Assembly: GCF_001649575.2 (NCBI RefSeq) | Contig: NC_051437.1 | Location: forward strand, 14,946,223-15,010,222 | Origin: Kryptolebias marmoratus | Lineage: Eukaryota; Chordata; Actinopteri; Cyprinodontiformes; Rivulidae | DNA length: 64,000 nt | Direction: 5' to 3' | Shown here: positions 25,761 through 35,859 of the stretch, in pieces | Position numbering within the stretch: position 1 is the stretch's first letter | Layout of the letters: the number at the start of each line of letters is the position of its first letter | The notes under the pieces: model-generated | Database searches by the model: none | What the model was told of the DNA's origin: nothing | The model's input: the letters and a program-made list of their open reading frames with translations, nothing else | Made by a program: the position numbers and the translations under genes

Positions 25761-26579
25761 GGAGCCTTGAAGTTTGAGAGATGAAGGAAGGAAGAAGGGG
25801 CTGACGAAGGGATAGATGGATGGATGGAAGTGGGAGGCTATATACAGTATACGGCTCTTTATTCTTGCATCTATGCCTTTCCCATCTTCAGTGTGCACGA
25901 GTTACTCCACCTCTCTCATTGGATGTCTGACTGGCCTGGAGCCACATCTTACCACGGAAAAGGCAACATATCAAAACTTAAAGGCATCTCCTTTTCTGAA
26001 TAATGCTGAGTTCAATATTATTTTGTTTTGAACTTCACTCGTGCTGGAGCTTCTTCCTCCTTCAGGGCAACCCTTCACGAGGAGCGATGAGATGCTTTAG
26101 CACCATCACTTACGGGCAGTCAAACAGCCTCCTGTGCGGTGGGAGCTCCTGACTGAAACATGAAGACTTCCATTCCCCTCTTTTCCATCTCTAAATGCCT
26201 GATTCCTCCGCAGGACCGAACAGACTGAAAGTTAAAGCCTACACTCGCGCATGTGTTCATGCCAAGAATGAATAAAGTACTCTGACAGCCGAGACAGATG
26301 GATATTTGATCACCAGCTAAGGAGGATTGGTGCGACACTAAACCAGGAAGTGCCTGTCAAGTCATGTTAAGAACTCCCAGCAGCAAGCCCGCTGATCTCT
26401 CACAGTGTTGCCTGAATCGTCACGTATAATGAGAGTGCAGGAAAGTTTCAAGTTTCAGCAAAGCTCAAAATTACCTGAAATAACCAACTGCCATCTTCCC
26501 GAACATCAAGTTGACTGTATTCAAACGCAAACTACTTGAAGTGAACCCTGCCCCACTGCTCTGTCTTCCCCCTCACACA
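25761..26579. other. Non-coding interval
   Basis: A short (GATG)n-like run at 25,810-25,826 resembles a Rex3 3' tail, but no Rex3 body precedes it. The rest is mixed-composition DNA, with a possible regulatory patch near 26,330-26,460. No gene is recognised. Confidence 0.4.
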
Positions 26580-26768
26580 CACACCCTTGCCCCATCCGTG
26601 GCAGATGGCTTTAATTAATATAGACATGATAACAAGATTCCTGGCAATTAATACACACGGCAGTTATGGATTTAAGTGCTGGAGATTCGAGATGATGCGA
26701 TTATCTACAGTTGGAGTGGGGGCATATGGCAAATAATTGGAAATGGAGGAGGACAGCACTGTAACATT

Positions 26769-26770
<2 letters not shown>
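26580..26770. promoter_or_regulatory. Candidate non-coding regulatory element
   Basis: Homeodomain-type cores TTAATTAATA (26,611-26,620) and GCAATTAATAC (about 26,644-26,654) lie close together, with CAGATGG (E-box-like) and a GATAA core between or beside them. The sequence is complex and not repetitive. This texture is typical of vertebrate conserved non-coding elements, but conservation cannot be assessed here. Confidence 0.35.

Positions 26771-26820
<50 letters not shown>
26771..26820 (+). repeat. (TG)25 microsatellite
   Basis: Fifty bases of uninterrupted TG, the longest pure dinucleotide tract in the window. It may form Z-DNA and is likely to be polymorphic. It directly abuts the candidate regulatory block to its left. 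Confidence 0.97.
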
Positions 26821-26821
<1 letters not shown>

Positions 26822-26904
26822 ACAAATGTATATCAGAATGCTGGAAGCCATTGGATGATTTTACAATTTTTTTTTATCCTCTTGTTATTGTCTGTCCAGC
26901 TGCC

Positions 26905-26923
26905 TTTTTTTTTTTTTTTTTTT
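26905..26923 (+). repeat. Poly(T) tract
   Basis: A run of 19 T. Confidence 0.9.
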
Positions 26924-28079
26924 GCAGTAACACATAATTCATGTTTGGCCAAGCACACAAATAGATTAGGCTGTAAGACATTTTACTATATGTGTGCTTC
27001 TGTTTGTCCATTTTCACTGTAAGTGTGATTTAATTACAAACCTGCAAAACTAATAAGCCTAATGTAAGTAAGCAAAGTTTTCTCCATATGACTGTTTTTA
27101 AATGGCTTATCATATCAAAGTTTTAACACAAACACAACTTTTTTCTATAGTAAAATCTAAAATGTAATATCACAGTACTTGACTCTGGAGAAAATGAATT
27201 CTTTAGTGCACACAAATAGGAGAAAAAGAGGCAGGTGCAAACAAGTCCATCTGGCCAACTCCTACGTCCTCTTTCTATAATAACCACCAGCTCTCTTTTT
27301 GTTTGACTGTCAGCTGTTGACCAGTTCCTGGACACACAACTGAAAATAAAGAGAAAAAAGTACAACTTACTGTGAAGAAGGGCAAATTTAAGGAAGTTGA
27401 AAATCTGTTTTGATTGTTCCTCTTTGAAGAAAGTCTTCCCTATTCCAGATTTACAGTTCATGTTGTTTTTGTCCACATTTAGAATTTTAACACCCCTATT
27501 TTCCATGTTATTTTATTCATTTTTCTTTTTTAAGACATACTGTATGTGTAAAGACACTTAAAATACTACAGCTATGTGGTGCATTAAAAAGTCCCCTTTC
27601 TCACTTTTTGTCACTTGCTCACGCTGATGGTTGCACAGATATTTGTGTTGGCATTTAGAAATGAGCCAAGCTCAAACAAACACAACAGAGTGCACAACTG
27701 CTCTGCCTTTCGGGGTTAACGGTGAAAGGTTATCACGTCGATCTTTGGCTTGTTCGAGCAGTATAGACTGTGTCTCCACACATCAGTCACAATCCAGAGG
27801 ATCTGTTCAGCCTCTACATGTACACCCAAAATAAGATGCACCCTGCAGATAAACTCTAAAGAACACCAAGGGCTGCTCTGGGTTGGGGAGAATGTCTATG
27901 TATCACTTTAGTGCCACCCTAGCAAAGACGCATTTTCTCAAGCATGAAACTACATCTCTAAATGTTTTTGTCTACAACAAAAAGGAGAAATGAAAATTCC
28001 TCTCTGAAGATATTAGTTTTTGTAATGTTTTGTATTTTCTCCTACTTTAGTTGAAATCGCTCCTTCATTTTCTAAGACC
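26924..28079. other. Non-coding interval, nothing recognised
   Basis: AT-rich DNA. A 127-codon minus frame (27,506-27,123) has no domain and no splice context. No repeat family is seen. Confidence 0.5.
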
Positions 28080-28430
28080 ACTAAATTCCTTGAATAAATG
28101 CATGTTCCCCAGTAAATTTTAGCTCAATATCTGCTAAATATGCTAAGTTATAGATGTTTTTACTTTTTCTTAGGTTGATTAGCTGTGGTGGTCGTCTTGA
28201 ATTTAGTTGACTTCAAAATTTTATCAGTTATACGTGTATGCCTAATAAATTATTTATAAACCTTTATCTAACCAGGCAAGTCCCACTGAGATCACAGATC
28301 TCTTTTTCAAGGGAGGCCTGGGCCTGAAAGCAGCCTGAACATACATGTTTTTAGACTTATTAGTTTCTGTTCATCCATCAATAAAATGTTTACCGACTTA
28401 TGAGATCATTTGCTAACTGACAGACAGGGT
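28080..28430 (+). repeat. Dispersed repeat R1, copy 3 (split by an insertion)
   Basis: Family landmarks AAATTTTAGCTCAATATCTG (from about 28,115) and TTGATTAGCTGTGGTGG (from about 28,174) are present. The copy is then broken at about 28,250 by another repeat and resumes near 28,350 with a decayed form of the GAGAT...TTTGCTAAC...GACAGACAG 3' end. Its 5' part is missing or too diverged. Confidence 0.55.
28250..28350 (+). repeat. Hairpin-forming teleost repeat inserted in R1
   Basis: CCAGGC...TCCC...GAGATC pairs with GATCTC...GGGA...GCCTGG across a few bases, giving an imperfect stem-loop. It is introduced by TTTATAAACCTTTATCTAACC. I recall this TTTAACCAGG...CCTGG unit as very common in ray-finned fish genomes, though I cannot give its family name. 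Its position inside an R1 copy shows that it inserted later. Confidence 0.55.
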
Positions 28431-28760
28431 GAACTCCAATCGTAAGTTTTAAACAAATATTCCATGTAATCTGTTAGCACTGAGTATATGTTGGAGATGA
28501 CTCCCAGTTACTACCACACCAAATTCTAATTCAATATCTATAAAACTGACTGAGTTGTAGCCATTATCGTGTTTGCTAAAGTTGATAAACATTGGCGTCA
28601 TCTTGAATCAAATTAACTCCAAAAGGTAATCAGCTGTAGACTTAGATCCAGTGATTACTTGCTGAGAGTTTCATTAAAATTCCTCCAGTTCTTCATGAGA
28701 TATTTTGCTGTCAGACAGACATGCAAATGCACATACACATATGCTCACATCCAAAACATT
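28431..28760 (+). repeat. Dispersed repeat R1, copy 4
   Basis: Landmarks: GATGACTCCCAGTTACTACC, TTCTAATTCAATATCTATAA, AACTCCAAAAGGTAATCAGC and TTCATGAGATATTTTGCTG, followed by CAGACAGAC and a CA-rich tail. It follows copy 3 directly in the same orientation, so the two form a tandem-like pair. Confidence 0.6.
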
Positions 28761-29094
28761 ACACATCTTTACACATCATATTGGTTAATGTGTTTTTTTT
28801 TTTCCTTTATAGAATAGAACAATTTCTCTAAAAAGTAAAGTAGTGCTCTATCTGCTGACAGACTTGCTAAAGCTCTTGGGCTAAACATCATGTGCTTGTT
28901 TTTGTTACAATATGAATTTCTGGGTACAAAATCAGATACTTCGGATTTAAGATAAACCACATTTTAACTGTAGTGCTGCACTTAGCTGCATAAAGATACA
29001 AAATCTTAAAAATTAGTTAAAATTACATTTGCAATTAGGCTGAGAGGTAAAATGCTTTCTTGCTGTCCTGTCCCTATTGCCTTTTTTCTTTTTT
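28761..29094. other. Short AT-rich interval
   Basis: Poly(T)-rich, with no feature that I can support. Confidence 0.4.
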
Positions 29095-29285
29095 TTTTTA
29101 CTCAGGCAGACACAGAAAACAGACCGAGGGAGGGTAATTTGACAAAGAAAAGAAAAAGTTGGCACAGAAAGTGAATCGAGGGAGCAAAAGCAAACAGAGG
29201 AAGGAAGGAGTGGGAAGAGGAGGTGGGAGAAAATGGAGGAGGGAACTTGGAGGGGGAGGGAGAGGGTGGGTGTGGGGTGGGAGCT
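29095..29285 (+). other. Purine tract ending in a G-quadruplex motif
   Basis: The plus strand is almost pure purine over long stretches. It ends in six closely spaced runs of three or more G with loops of 1-3 nt (29,252-29,281), which exceeds the usual four-run G-quadruplex definition. Whether it folds or acts in the cell is not known. Confidence 0.6.
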
Positions 29286-30060
29286 AAAAAAGAGTGCGGA
29301 CAAACTCCAATAAAAACAGTGTGTTAGATGTAATCGGTTTGTGCAGAATGGGGATAGCCTGTTATGGCCCACTTCTACTTCTTGGCCAGGAGTGACAGGA
29401 CACCCTGGTTCATGACCCTAGTCTCAAAGGCAGAAAGATCTTACAGAGTGAAAACAAAGCAGGAACAACTGTCAGTCACTAACATTCAAAGCAACATATC
29501 CACAACTGTAGCTGCAGATGTTCGACAATGTCAGTCTGATGCTCCAAGAAATCTGACCTGTCGTTATGTGATGAACTTCCCTAAAAACACACACATACTG
29601 ACCCCAGATATGCATCGTTATCTCACACATTGCACACAAGTACATCAATGCACATCCAGGGTCATGTTAACTGCAGCCGCTGGGACAGAAGTGCAAGACG
29701 ACCATCTCTGCTTCCTGTTTTTCTGGAAATGAAACTATGTCAAAGGCAATAATGCTGGCAGTATGAAATACTGTCAGTTCTGAACTGATCCCTGAAGAAA
29801 GCTCACTCTAATCCAAATCTGTGCACACATAAAGACATAAAGAGGATGCAAATTCACACACAACACTTTAAAACAGGGCAAGAACACAACAGGGGCTCTG
29901 CTGACTGTGATCCAGCCTCATGAATTCAATCAGAGATTTGATCCCTGGCAATGACTCCAAACGGAACATGCAAATTGTGATTTTCTGAGGCTTCTAGTGA
30001 ACCAACATCACATGGCTAGTGGTGGTGTTATAACAGAGAGTTTGAAGGGTTTAAAACACA
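29286..30060. other. Non-coding interval, nothing recognised
   Basis: A 122-codon open frame at 29,364-29,732 shows no domain and no splice context. A tRNA-promoter-like GATTTGATCCCTGG near 29,934 is too isolated to call. Confidence 0.45.
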
Positions 30061-30298
30061 AATTAAAGGTCTGGCATTCCTTGAAAGAATGCATATCACC
30101 TGCCACATTTCATCTAGAGTTTTTAACTTGAATCATCTCATGAAGATTCGGGACAGAGTTATAGCCAATTTGGTTAAACCCTATAAAAGATGTTGGGCAC
30201 ATCACATGTTATATTGTGAGATCTCACCAGATGTTTTAGTGCTCAGAGAATGTGTTGAGAATGATTCTCAGTTACTATCCTCAATATACGTAAAATAG
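30061..30298 (+). repeat. Dispersed repeat R1, copy 5 (5' half only)
   Basis: This is the best-preserved 5' part of the family: AAAGGTCTGGCATTCCTTGA, then a GGGACAGAGTTATAGCC block, GTGAGATCTCACCAG and a GAGAATGATTCTCAGTTAC block. It ends abruptly after TCAATATACGTAAAAT, so the 3' half is missing. Confidence 0.6.
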
Positions 30299-30839
30299 AT
30301 TCGTGACAAGTGATAACAGATCATTTGTGGGTGAGTATTTGGTCATTTTTGAAACACAGCAAAATTCACTCAAATCTAAAATAGAACTGATGATAGATGT
30401 ATTTTTGTTGAACAAAACAACAGATGAGAAGTAACAAACATGTAAAAGGATACCTCCAGGATCATGAGCTTCAGAGTGATGGCAAAATACAATTGTTGAA
30501 GTAGTTAAGTCAAAACAAAATGGAAACCAGATTTTGCATGAATGTCTGTGTGGCTGAAGTTGTTGCTGACCTCTAACCCTAAACGTTTCTCATGCCTCAG
30601 GTGCAGGGAGACCTGCACTTCTCTGGACATGTTTTTTTTCTGAAGAATTTTACACTTCTCCCATTCACCCCCAGTATTTGTTTATTTGTTCACCCCCAAG
30701 GTGGCTCACAGTAGCTAACCAGAAAGCATGAATACGAGCGCATAAATAAACCCGTACATGCCGACATGATGTTATTTTAGGTTATCCTGCCTGTTGCTGC
30801 CCTTCATTTCATACACTGTTCATGTCAGGCAGAAAACTT
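30299..30839. other. Non-coding interval, nothing recognised
   Basis: AT-rich spacer without recognisable features. Confidence 0.4.
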
Positions 30840-31030
30840 TGATGTCATCTCCAGTAATGTCTCCCATCACCGGCCACCGTTCAATTCTAAAACCCCCATG
30901 GGGGCTCATTCTCTCCTGGCCCTCAGCAGCCCTCATTGACCTCTACACGTATCACGTGACCCCTATAGGTGGTGAGGGAGACGGGGCTCGAACAGAGAGA
31001 CGGGGTGGGTGGGGGTTCTGAAGCAATAGA
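30840..31030. promoter_or_regulatory. Candidate regulatory element with TCACGTGA
   Basis: A GC-raised, non-repetitive block containing the palindrome TCACGTGA (30,952-30,959), the form of E-box bound by MITF/TFE/USF-type bHLH-zipper factors. Other GC-rich blocks such as ACCCCCATGGGGG (30,893-30,905) are also palindromic. The 75-codon open frame across it has no domain. Confidence 0.3.
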
Positions 31031-31059
31031 GAAGAGCACTTATTCAGGAAAAGCATTAA

Positions 31060-31530
31060 AGAGGCAGGTATTGATTTGGGATTTTAAATGTTTTTCACAG
31101 TGATATATCCAATTAGCCTCTGAACCCTGTATGGGTGTAGCGTGGGCTCCCCTGAGGCCGAGTGGAGGGCCACTATTACACTTCTCCTCAGGCTGCTTCA
31201 AATAATAAGAAATAGATAGTACCTGTTAGAGTCCAGACTCCTAATGGAGCGATGCTAGCAGGCTTTTGGGGGAAAGTAAAAGAATTAAATCTATATATAT
31301 GACAATTTATTGCAGGAAAATGGCCTCCATGTAGCTGTATGAGAGGTTTTTTTTTTCTGAATTATGTCTGCTGTGTGATACGGTGACTTGTCCAGGCAGT
31401 GCGGACAGCTCATGGATATTGGTAGGCTTTAATTCTCTCTGCACATCCATGCCTCCCCCCTCCCCCCCCGCTCAATCAATGCTAAGTTATTTAGCAGATA
31501 AAAGAGTTGGATCAATCCACAGTACATATC
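31060..31530. promoter_or_regulatory. Candidate non-coding regulatory element
   Basis: Complex sequence with alternating AT-rich motif runs (CCAATTAGCC, AATTTATTGC, ATCAATGC) and GC-rich blocks (CCCCTGAGGCCGAGTGG), no simple repeat except C runs near 31,457-31,470, and no coding frame. The texture suggests a vertebrate conserved non-coding element. Conservation is untested. Confidence 0.3.
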
Positions 31531-31887
31531 AGAGTGCCAGCAACTTGTGTATATTATCTGGTGTGTGACAGAAAGAGTGAGGCTGAGCACGTGTGTGTCG
31601 ACCTGCACGTGTATTGGTAGCCTAAAAAAAAAGAGCATATATTTGTGGGTGTGCGAGTGTATGCGTGCGTGTGAGCACGTGAACATACCTGCATGTTGCT
31701 GCTGCTTTGTCAGAACACTTGAGATACAGAGAGAGAAAAAGAGGAGAGAACGTCCTTGGCTGTTCAACAACAGTCACCTTTTTTCTTTGTGCGTGTGCAG
31801 ACACTTGCTGGGATGTTCTGCCTATTGTTAATATTTAATTTAATTCCATTTATCAGCGTCGGTATGAATTGAGGCAATTGAATTGAA

Positions 31888-31915
31888 TATTCTCACGCAG
31901 GTCTGCGTGAGAATA
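31888..31915. other. Perfect palindrome, 13-bp arms, 2-nt spacer
   Basis: TATTCTCACGCAG is followed by GT and then by its exact reverse complement CTGCGTGAGAATA. No other inverted repeat that I saw in the window is as exact at this length. It could be a dimeric protein-binding site, the core of a decayed foldback element, or a structured transcript element. The sequence does not say which. Confidence 0.9.
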
Positions 31916-32116
31916 CACTTCCCACTTACTGACAAAGTGCTGCTTATATTTAAAAAGGAATTTGTGTGTGTGGGAAGGGAGAGGGGGGGGGCTTAAACAT
32001 ATCCTGTAGTTGAACTGAAAGATCTTTAAGGAGGCATGATGGACAAGATCTTAAATTTGAATGATTTGAAAGCAAAGCAGAGCATTTATTTTGTGTTTCT
32101 TCTTCTCTAATTCAAT
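31916..32116. other. Short interval with a G run
   Basis: Contains a purine/G tract (GGGAAGGGAGAGGGGGGGG, about 31,973-31,991). Nothing else is recognised. Confidence 0.4.
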
Positions 32117-32445
32117 TAAAGACCTAGCATTCCCATTGCATTTCATGATAGTTTCAGACTGAGATCTTATACTGAGAAATGAGTTATAGAAGTTCACGTG
32201 ATGCTGAAAGATGTCATGCTCAGAGCATATATCAAATTTTAGCTCAATATCTGTAAAACTGACTAAATTATAGTCTTTCTCAACATTTTTAAAGTCAGTT
32301 GGCTGCGAGAGCCATCTTGGATTAGGTTGGCTCCAAAGGTTATTCAGTTGTAGAGGTATATATTCAATAAATATTTTCTGGTTTCTTCATTACAATCTGT
32401 CCAATGGTTCATGGGATATTTTGCTAATAGACAAATCATCATCAT
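32117..32445 (+). repeat. Dispersed repeat R1, copy 6 (near full length)
   Basis: Starts AAAGACCTAGCATTCCCATT and carries ATTTTAGCTCAATATCTGTA, a GGCTGCGAGAGCCATCTTGG block, TTGGCTCCAAAGGTTATTCA and GGTTCATGGGATATTTTGC. It ends in a short (ATC)n (about 32,427-32,442) in place of the usual CA-rich tail. Confidence 0.65.
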
Positions 32446-32534
32446 CATCACCTTTATTAAAGACACAAGTAGGACCAATTAAATTAACAAAGTTGGCTCC
32501 AATTAATGGCAAAATTTTAAATTTTAAACAAATA

Positions 32535-32825
32535 TCAGGTTATAAGTTAGAACTTAGATTATACGTTTCAAATGACTCTCAGCTATTACCAAATAACTGT
32601 TTAACTCCATATTTGTAAAATTGGATAAGTTATAGCCACTTCTGAGTTTGCTAAGGTTGCTAAGCTGTGGAAGTCATCTTAAATGGGGTTTCCTCAAAAA
32701 GTTAATCTGTTGTACATCCAGTCATTACTTTCTGGGAGTTTCAATAACATCCATCCTCTGGTTCATGAAAAATTCTGCAACATACACAAAGACATAGGCA
32801 AAAACATTATCGCTTTCCGTCTTTG
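32535..32825 (+). repeat. Dispersed repeat R1, copy 7 (3' half)
   Basis: Landmarks: CAAATGACTCTCAGCTATTA, TTTAACTCCATATTTGTAAA, GCTAAGCTGTGGAAGTCATC, TGGTTCATGAAAAATTCTGC, and an end GGCAAAAACATTATCGC shared with the end of copy 1. The 5' part is missing or diverged. It has the same orientation as copy 6, 90 bp away. Confidence 0.6.
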
Positions 32826-34929
32826 CTGGTGGACATTAAAGAAATTAGAAAAAGGGAGAAGAAAAGCTACACACAAAAGAGGAGGGGGAAAAAAAGTCTT
32901 GTAGGTCTCGGGAGACAGCGTTAATAAGGTCAGAGAGGAACAACTGTAGATGTCAAAGGTCAGCTTCTGACACACAAACCAGTGCAGACCTGCATGACAT
33001 CAACACACACACACACACAGAATAACACATTTTAGCACCACAAAAAGTCCAGTATGGTTGTTTGTTGCAAATAGTTAACTTGTTTCCAGGTCTTAGCGTG
33101 TGAAAAATGACACTTGTGTAAAAGTTGCCAAGTGTTTGTTTGCGTCCTAATTTCCCTCGGAAACGATGCACACTCTTAAACAAGCGCATTCAAATTAAAG
33201 CTGAGCCCACATGAACATTATACCTGCATAAAAATATACATGTAATGACACTTCCTGCACCAGTCCATGCTCAGAAACACCCACACCACAAATGGCCGAG
33301 TACACACTTTGGAATTAGGAGTGAATCATTGCACAGCGCAGCAGGGCCTGGGGAGCTGGGGATTTCCACACAGAAAAAAAACAGGTGACATCTGACCAAT
33401 TCCCATACAAATATATGTATAGTACAGTCATGTGCAGCTGCTTTTTGTTCAGCTGAACAGCATATATAGGGCAGGTAGAAGGATTTGTTTCCATTAAGAA
33501 GCAGAGGGTGGAAAATGGTGCAAAAAAAGATACCCTTTGACCAATGCAGAGGGCCAAAGGGTGCTGACCAAAATCCAAATGAACTCAACAGCTGAGACAC
33601 ACCTGCTAATATGATTACACGCACACACGTCCGCACGCACACACACACACTGAATACTACCTCTGAATTTCGATCCTGTGCTTACCCATATAAACACTGT
33701 CGATGGCCACGCATGGCTTGTTTTCACCCCAAATAAAGTTCACAGAAACCGTACACAAGTCAGTAAACATGGTTTCAGCTTAGCACCAAACATAGCTCGG
33801 CCCTCTATCCTGTAAAACTGCTTGGGTTTTAAACAGAATGCTTTATTCTCCCTTTCCAGTGACGTGTAAAGAGCTGGTTGTCTGTTTTCTAGTAAATTAG
33901 AAGTGAGATAGCCTGGATGGATGTTAGGCTGTACAACACTATTTGGCAAAGTCCCAATGACTTGGATGGGAAAGTCCCCCCCCCATTTAATTGGTCTGTG
34001 TGAGGAGTTTCCAAATTAGCTAAGATAAATAAACATGTCTGCACGCCATAAAAATGAGCTAACCCTAAAATGTATTACAAGTGTTTTTAAGCTTTTGCAT
34101 TGATAAAAAAAAATATTGCACAATTGACCAAAGTCTTATTTGTATGACATGCGCTGTTTTTGGATTTATGTTTACAGAAAATAAAAACTAATGTGCCATT
34201 TGTTATGTGATCAAACATTACAATTCCAATCAGAGGTTTTAGCACCTGTGAACAAACCCAGTAAACTTAAAAAGCATGGCAGTGAAACAGTGGCACAAAC
34301 TACAGGCCGACAGCTGCAAAATAGCTGCTAAATGTTTGCCAGAAAAATTTAGAAGCTGCTGCCAAAGGTTACATCACACTATAAGAGCTGAATCTTAATT
34401 AATGTTAAAACATTACTGGTTAACAGAATTGGTTCATTTGCATTTGCTTCTAATAGTTTTACCCATTATTTTCTTCAGATCCTTTTTTTAAGCAGCTGTT
34501 AGATAATGATTGTTGTGAGATTCCACAAATATATTAAACTGATTTCTGCATACTACTGGGAATTATTGCAGTGGGTGTCCACGTTCACTTTTTAAATCTA
34601 ATATAACTCTATTGACAAGGAAATTTTGATCATGAGATGCAAAGCACTGCTCAAGAAAGGTAAATTTGTTGTTTTGTCTTCAGCACTCTTTATTTGTCAT
34701 TTGAATCTTTTTACTTAATGCTTGCCTTTCTCTGTCAAATGCCCTATTTTTTAATAATATTCTAATGCCAATCAATCTATACCATTTCACCTGTTTTAAG
34801 CTCCATTTGTCCATTTGTGGAACATCAGAAACCAAACGGTTGGGGATCGATTTGGACATCGTTGGTGGGCAGAAAAGTAGTGCAGAGATGGAAACACTAC
34901 TGGGGAATCTTTGACTCAGACCGATATTA
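32826..34929. other. Non-coding interval with short CA tracts
   Basis: Short CA repeats at about 33,003-33,020 and 33,620-33,652. Poly(C) lies at about 33,977-33,985. No gene, known repeat or supportable motif cluster is seen. Confidence 0.45.
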
Positions 34930-35110
34930 TTCATCTTGAACAATATCCTAAAATGACTAATTATACAGGCCAATTAGTGGGCTAATTAGACAATTATCTA
35001 AGCAGGCAATTTATTGGCTGGAAAAAAATCAATACTGGGAAAAGATAGCAGCAGTGATTGGGTTTCCTTTTTATTACCTTACCTGCTCACCCGCACTGCA
35101 TACAAAGCTA
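34930..35110. promoter_or_regulatory. Homeodomain-site cluster (candidate enhancer)
   Basis: Four TAATTA/CAATTA-type cores occur in 41 bp: CTAATTA (34,957), CAATTAG (34,971), CTAATTAG (34,982) and CAATTAT (34,991). GCAATTTATTGGC follows at 35,006 and GTGATTGGG near 35,055. The sequence is not a simple repeat. The density and spacing suit homeodomain-factor binding and are common in conserved vertebrate enhancers. Function is inferred. Confidence 0.4.
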
Positions 35111-35514
35111 CGAGGCACTCTGTGGGTTATAAACCTGAGCTAACATCACTAAACTGATGGACTCAAAATTAAAATGTCATCTTTTAAGTCAAAACATTTT
35201 AATCCTGGCAGTTACCAGATCGTAATCTGAATGTGTGCGCAGCAGCCAGGAGAAAAGGTGAGAGCAGATTTGCAGGAAAGAGTCAGCGCTGTTGTTCCCA
35301 CAGGACACACAGAGAGTCAGGTCCTCTGCAGATCTTATCTGATCCCTGTGTCATCACTACAGACCTGTTCTCCTTTTAATGCCCTCCTTCTCTGTTTACT
35401 CTCTAACTCTCGCTGCCTTTAAAAAAAAAAAATCACACAGAGGGTTCATCTTTCTGTGGCAGTTTTGTCCCTTACACAAATGCTTGGTAAGGCACACACA
35501 CACAACGCTCCTCT
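35111..35514. other. Spacer, nothing firmly recognised
   Basis: Mixed composition with a poly(A) run at about 35,419-35,430. No gene was found. Confidence 0.4.
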
Positions 35515-35665
35515 TTGACGTGCACAACGCTGGCATCCAGTCAAAGTGGCGCTAAATTGTATTAAAATAGTGCAGCGTTCGTCGCAAATTTACATGGGAA
35601 TTAGGGAGAGTAGCAGTAATTACTCCAGGCTAGTGCCGCTAATTAAATAAGGGTGCAGCCTTTCT
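35515..35665. promoter_or_regulatory. Candidate non-coding regulatory element
   Basis: Non-repetitive block with CAGTAATTACTCC and CGCTAATTAAATAAG homeodomain-type cores, plus GTCAAAGTGGCG and GCAGCGTTCGTCGC blocks. It retains several CpG dinucleotides, which are otherwise scarce around it. There is no coding frame. Confidence 0.35.
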
Positions 35666-35859
35666 CTCCTCTCTTCTTCACTGTACACACACACAAGGCT
35701 CTGTGATTCTCTTCAATGTCATTGTGCCACTGCTTTGCCCTTTCAAGGGCCTGCGTTATACATGAAGGCAAAAGATAGCTGTGGGGGGTGATTTGCATGT
35801 GCGTGTCACTGGCTCTGTTTGCATTCCTGGATCTTTTATTTTCCCATTTTTTTATTACT
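35666..35859. other. Short spacer
   Basis: Pyrimidine-rich start, then mixed DNA; nothing recognised. Confidence 0.4.

Noticed and set aside
25808..25830. (GATG)n run as a Rex3 3' tail
   Set aside because: No Rex3 ORF or 3' sequence precedes it; probably an independent short tandem repeat.
26676..27022. Frames with long cysteine-valine runs
   Set aside because: Translation of the (TG)25 microsatellite in different frames.
29915..29960. Possible tRNA B-box (GATTTGATCCCTGG)
   Set aside because: No A-box at the right distance and no cloverleaf could be drawn by eye.
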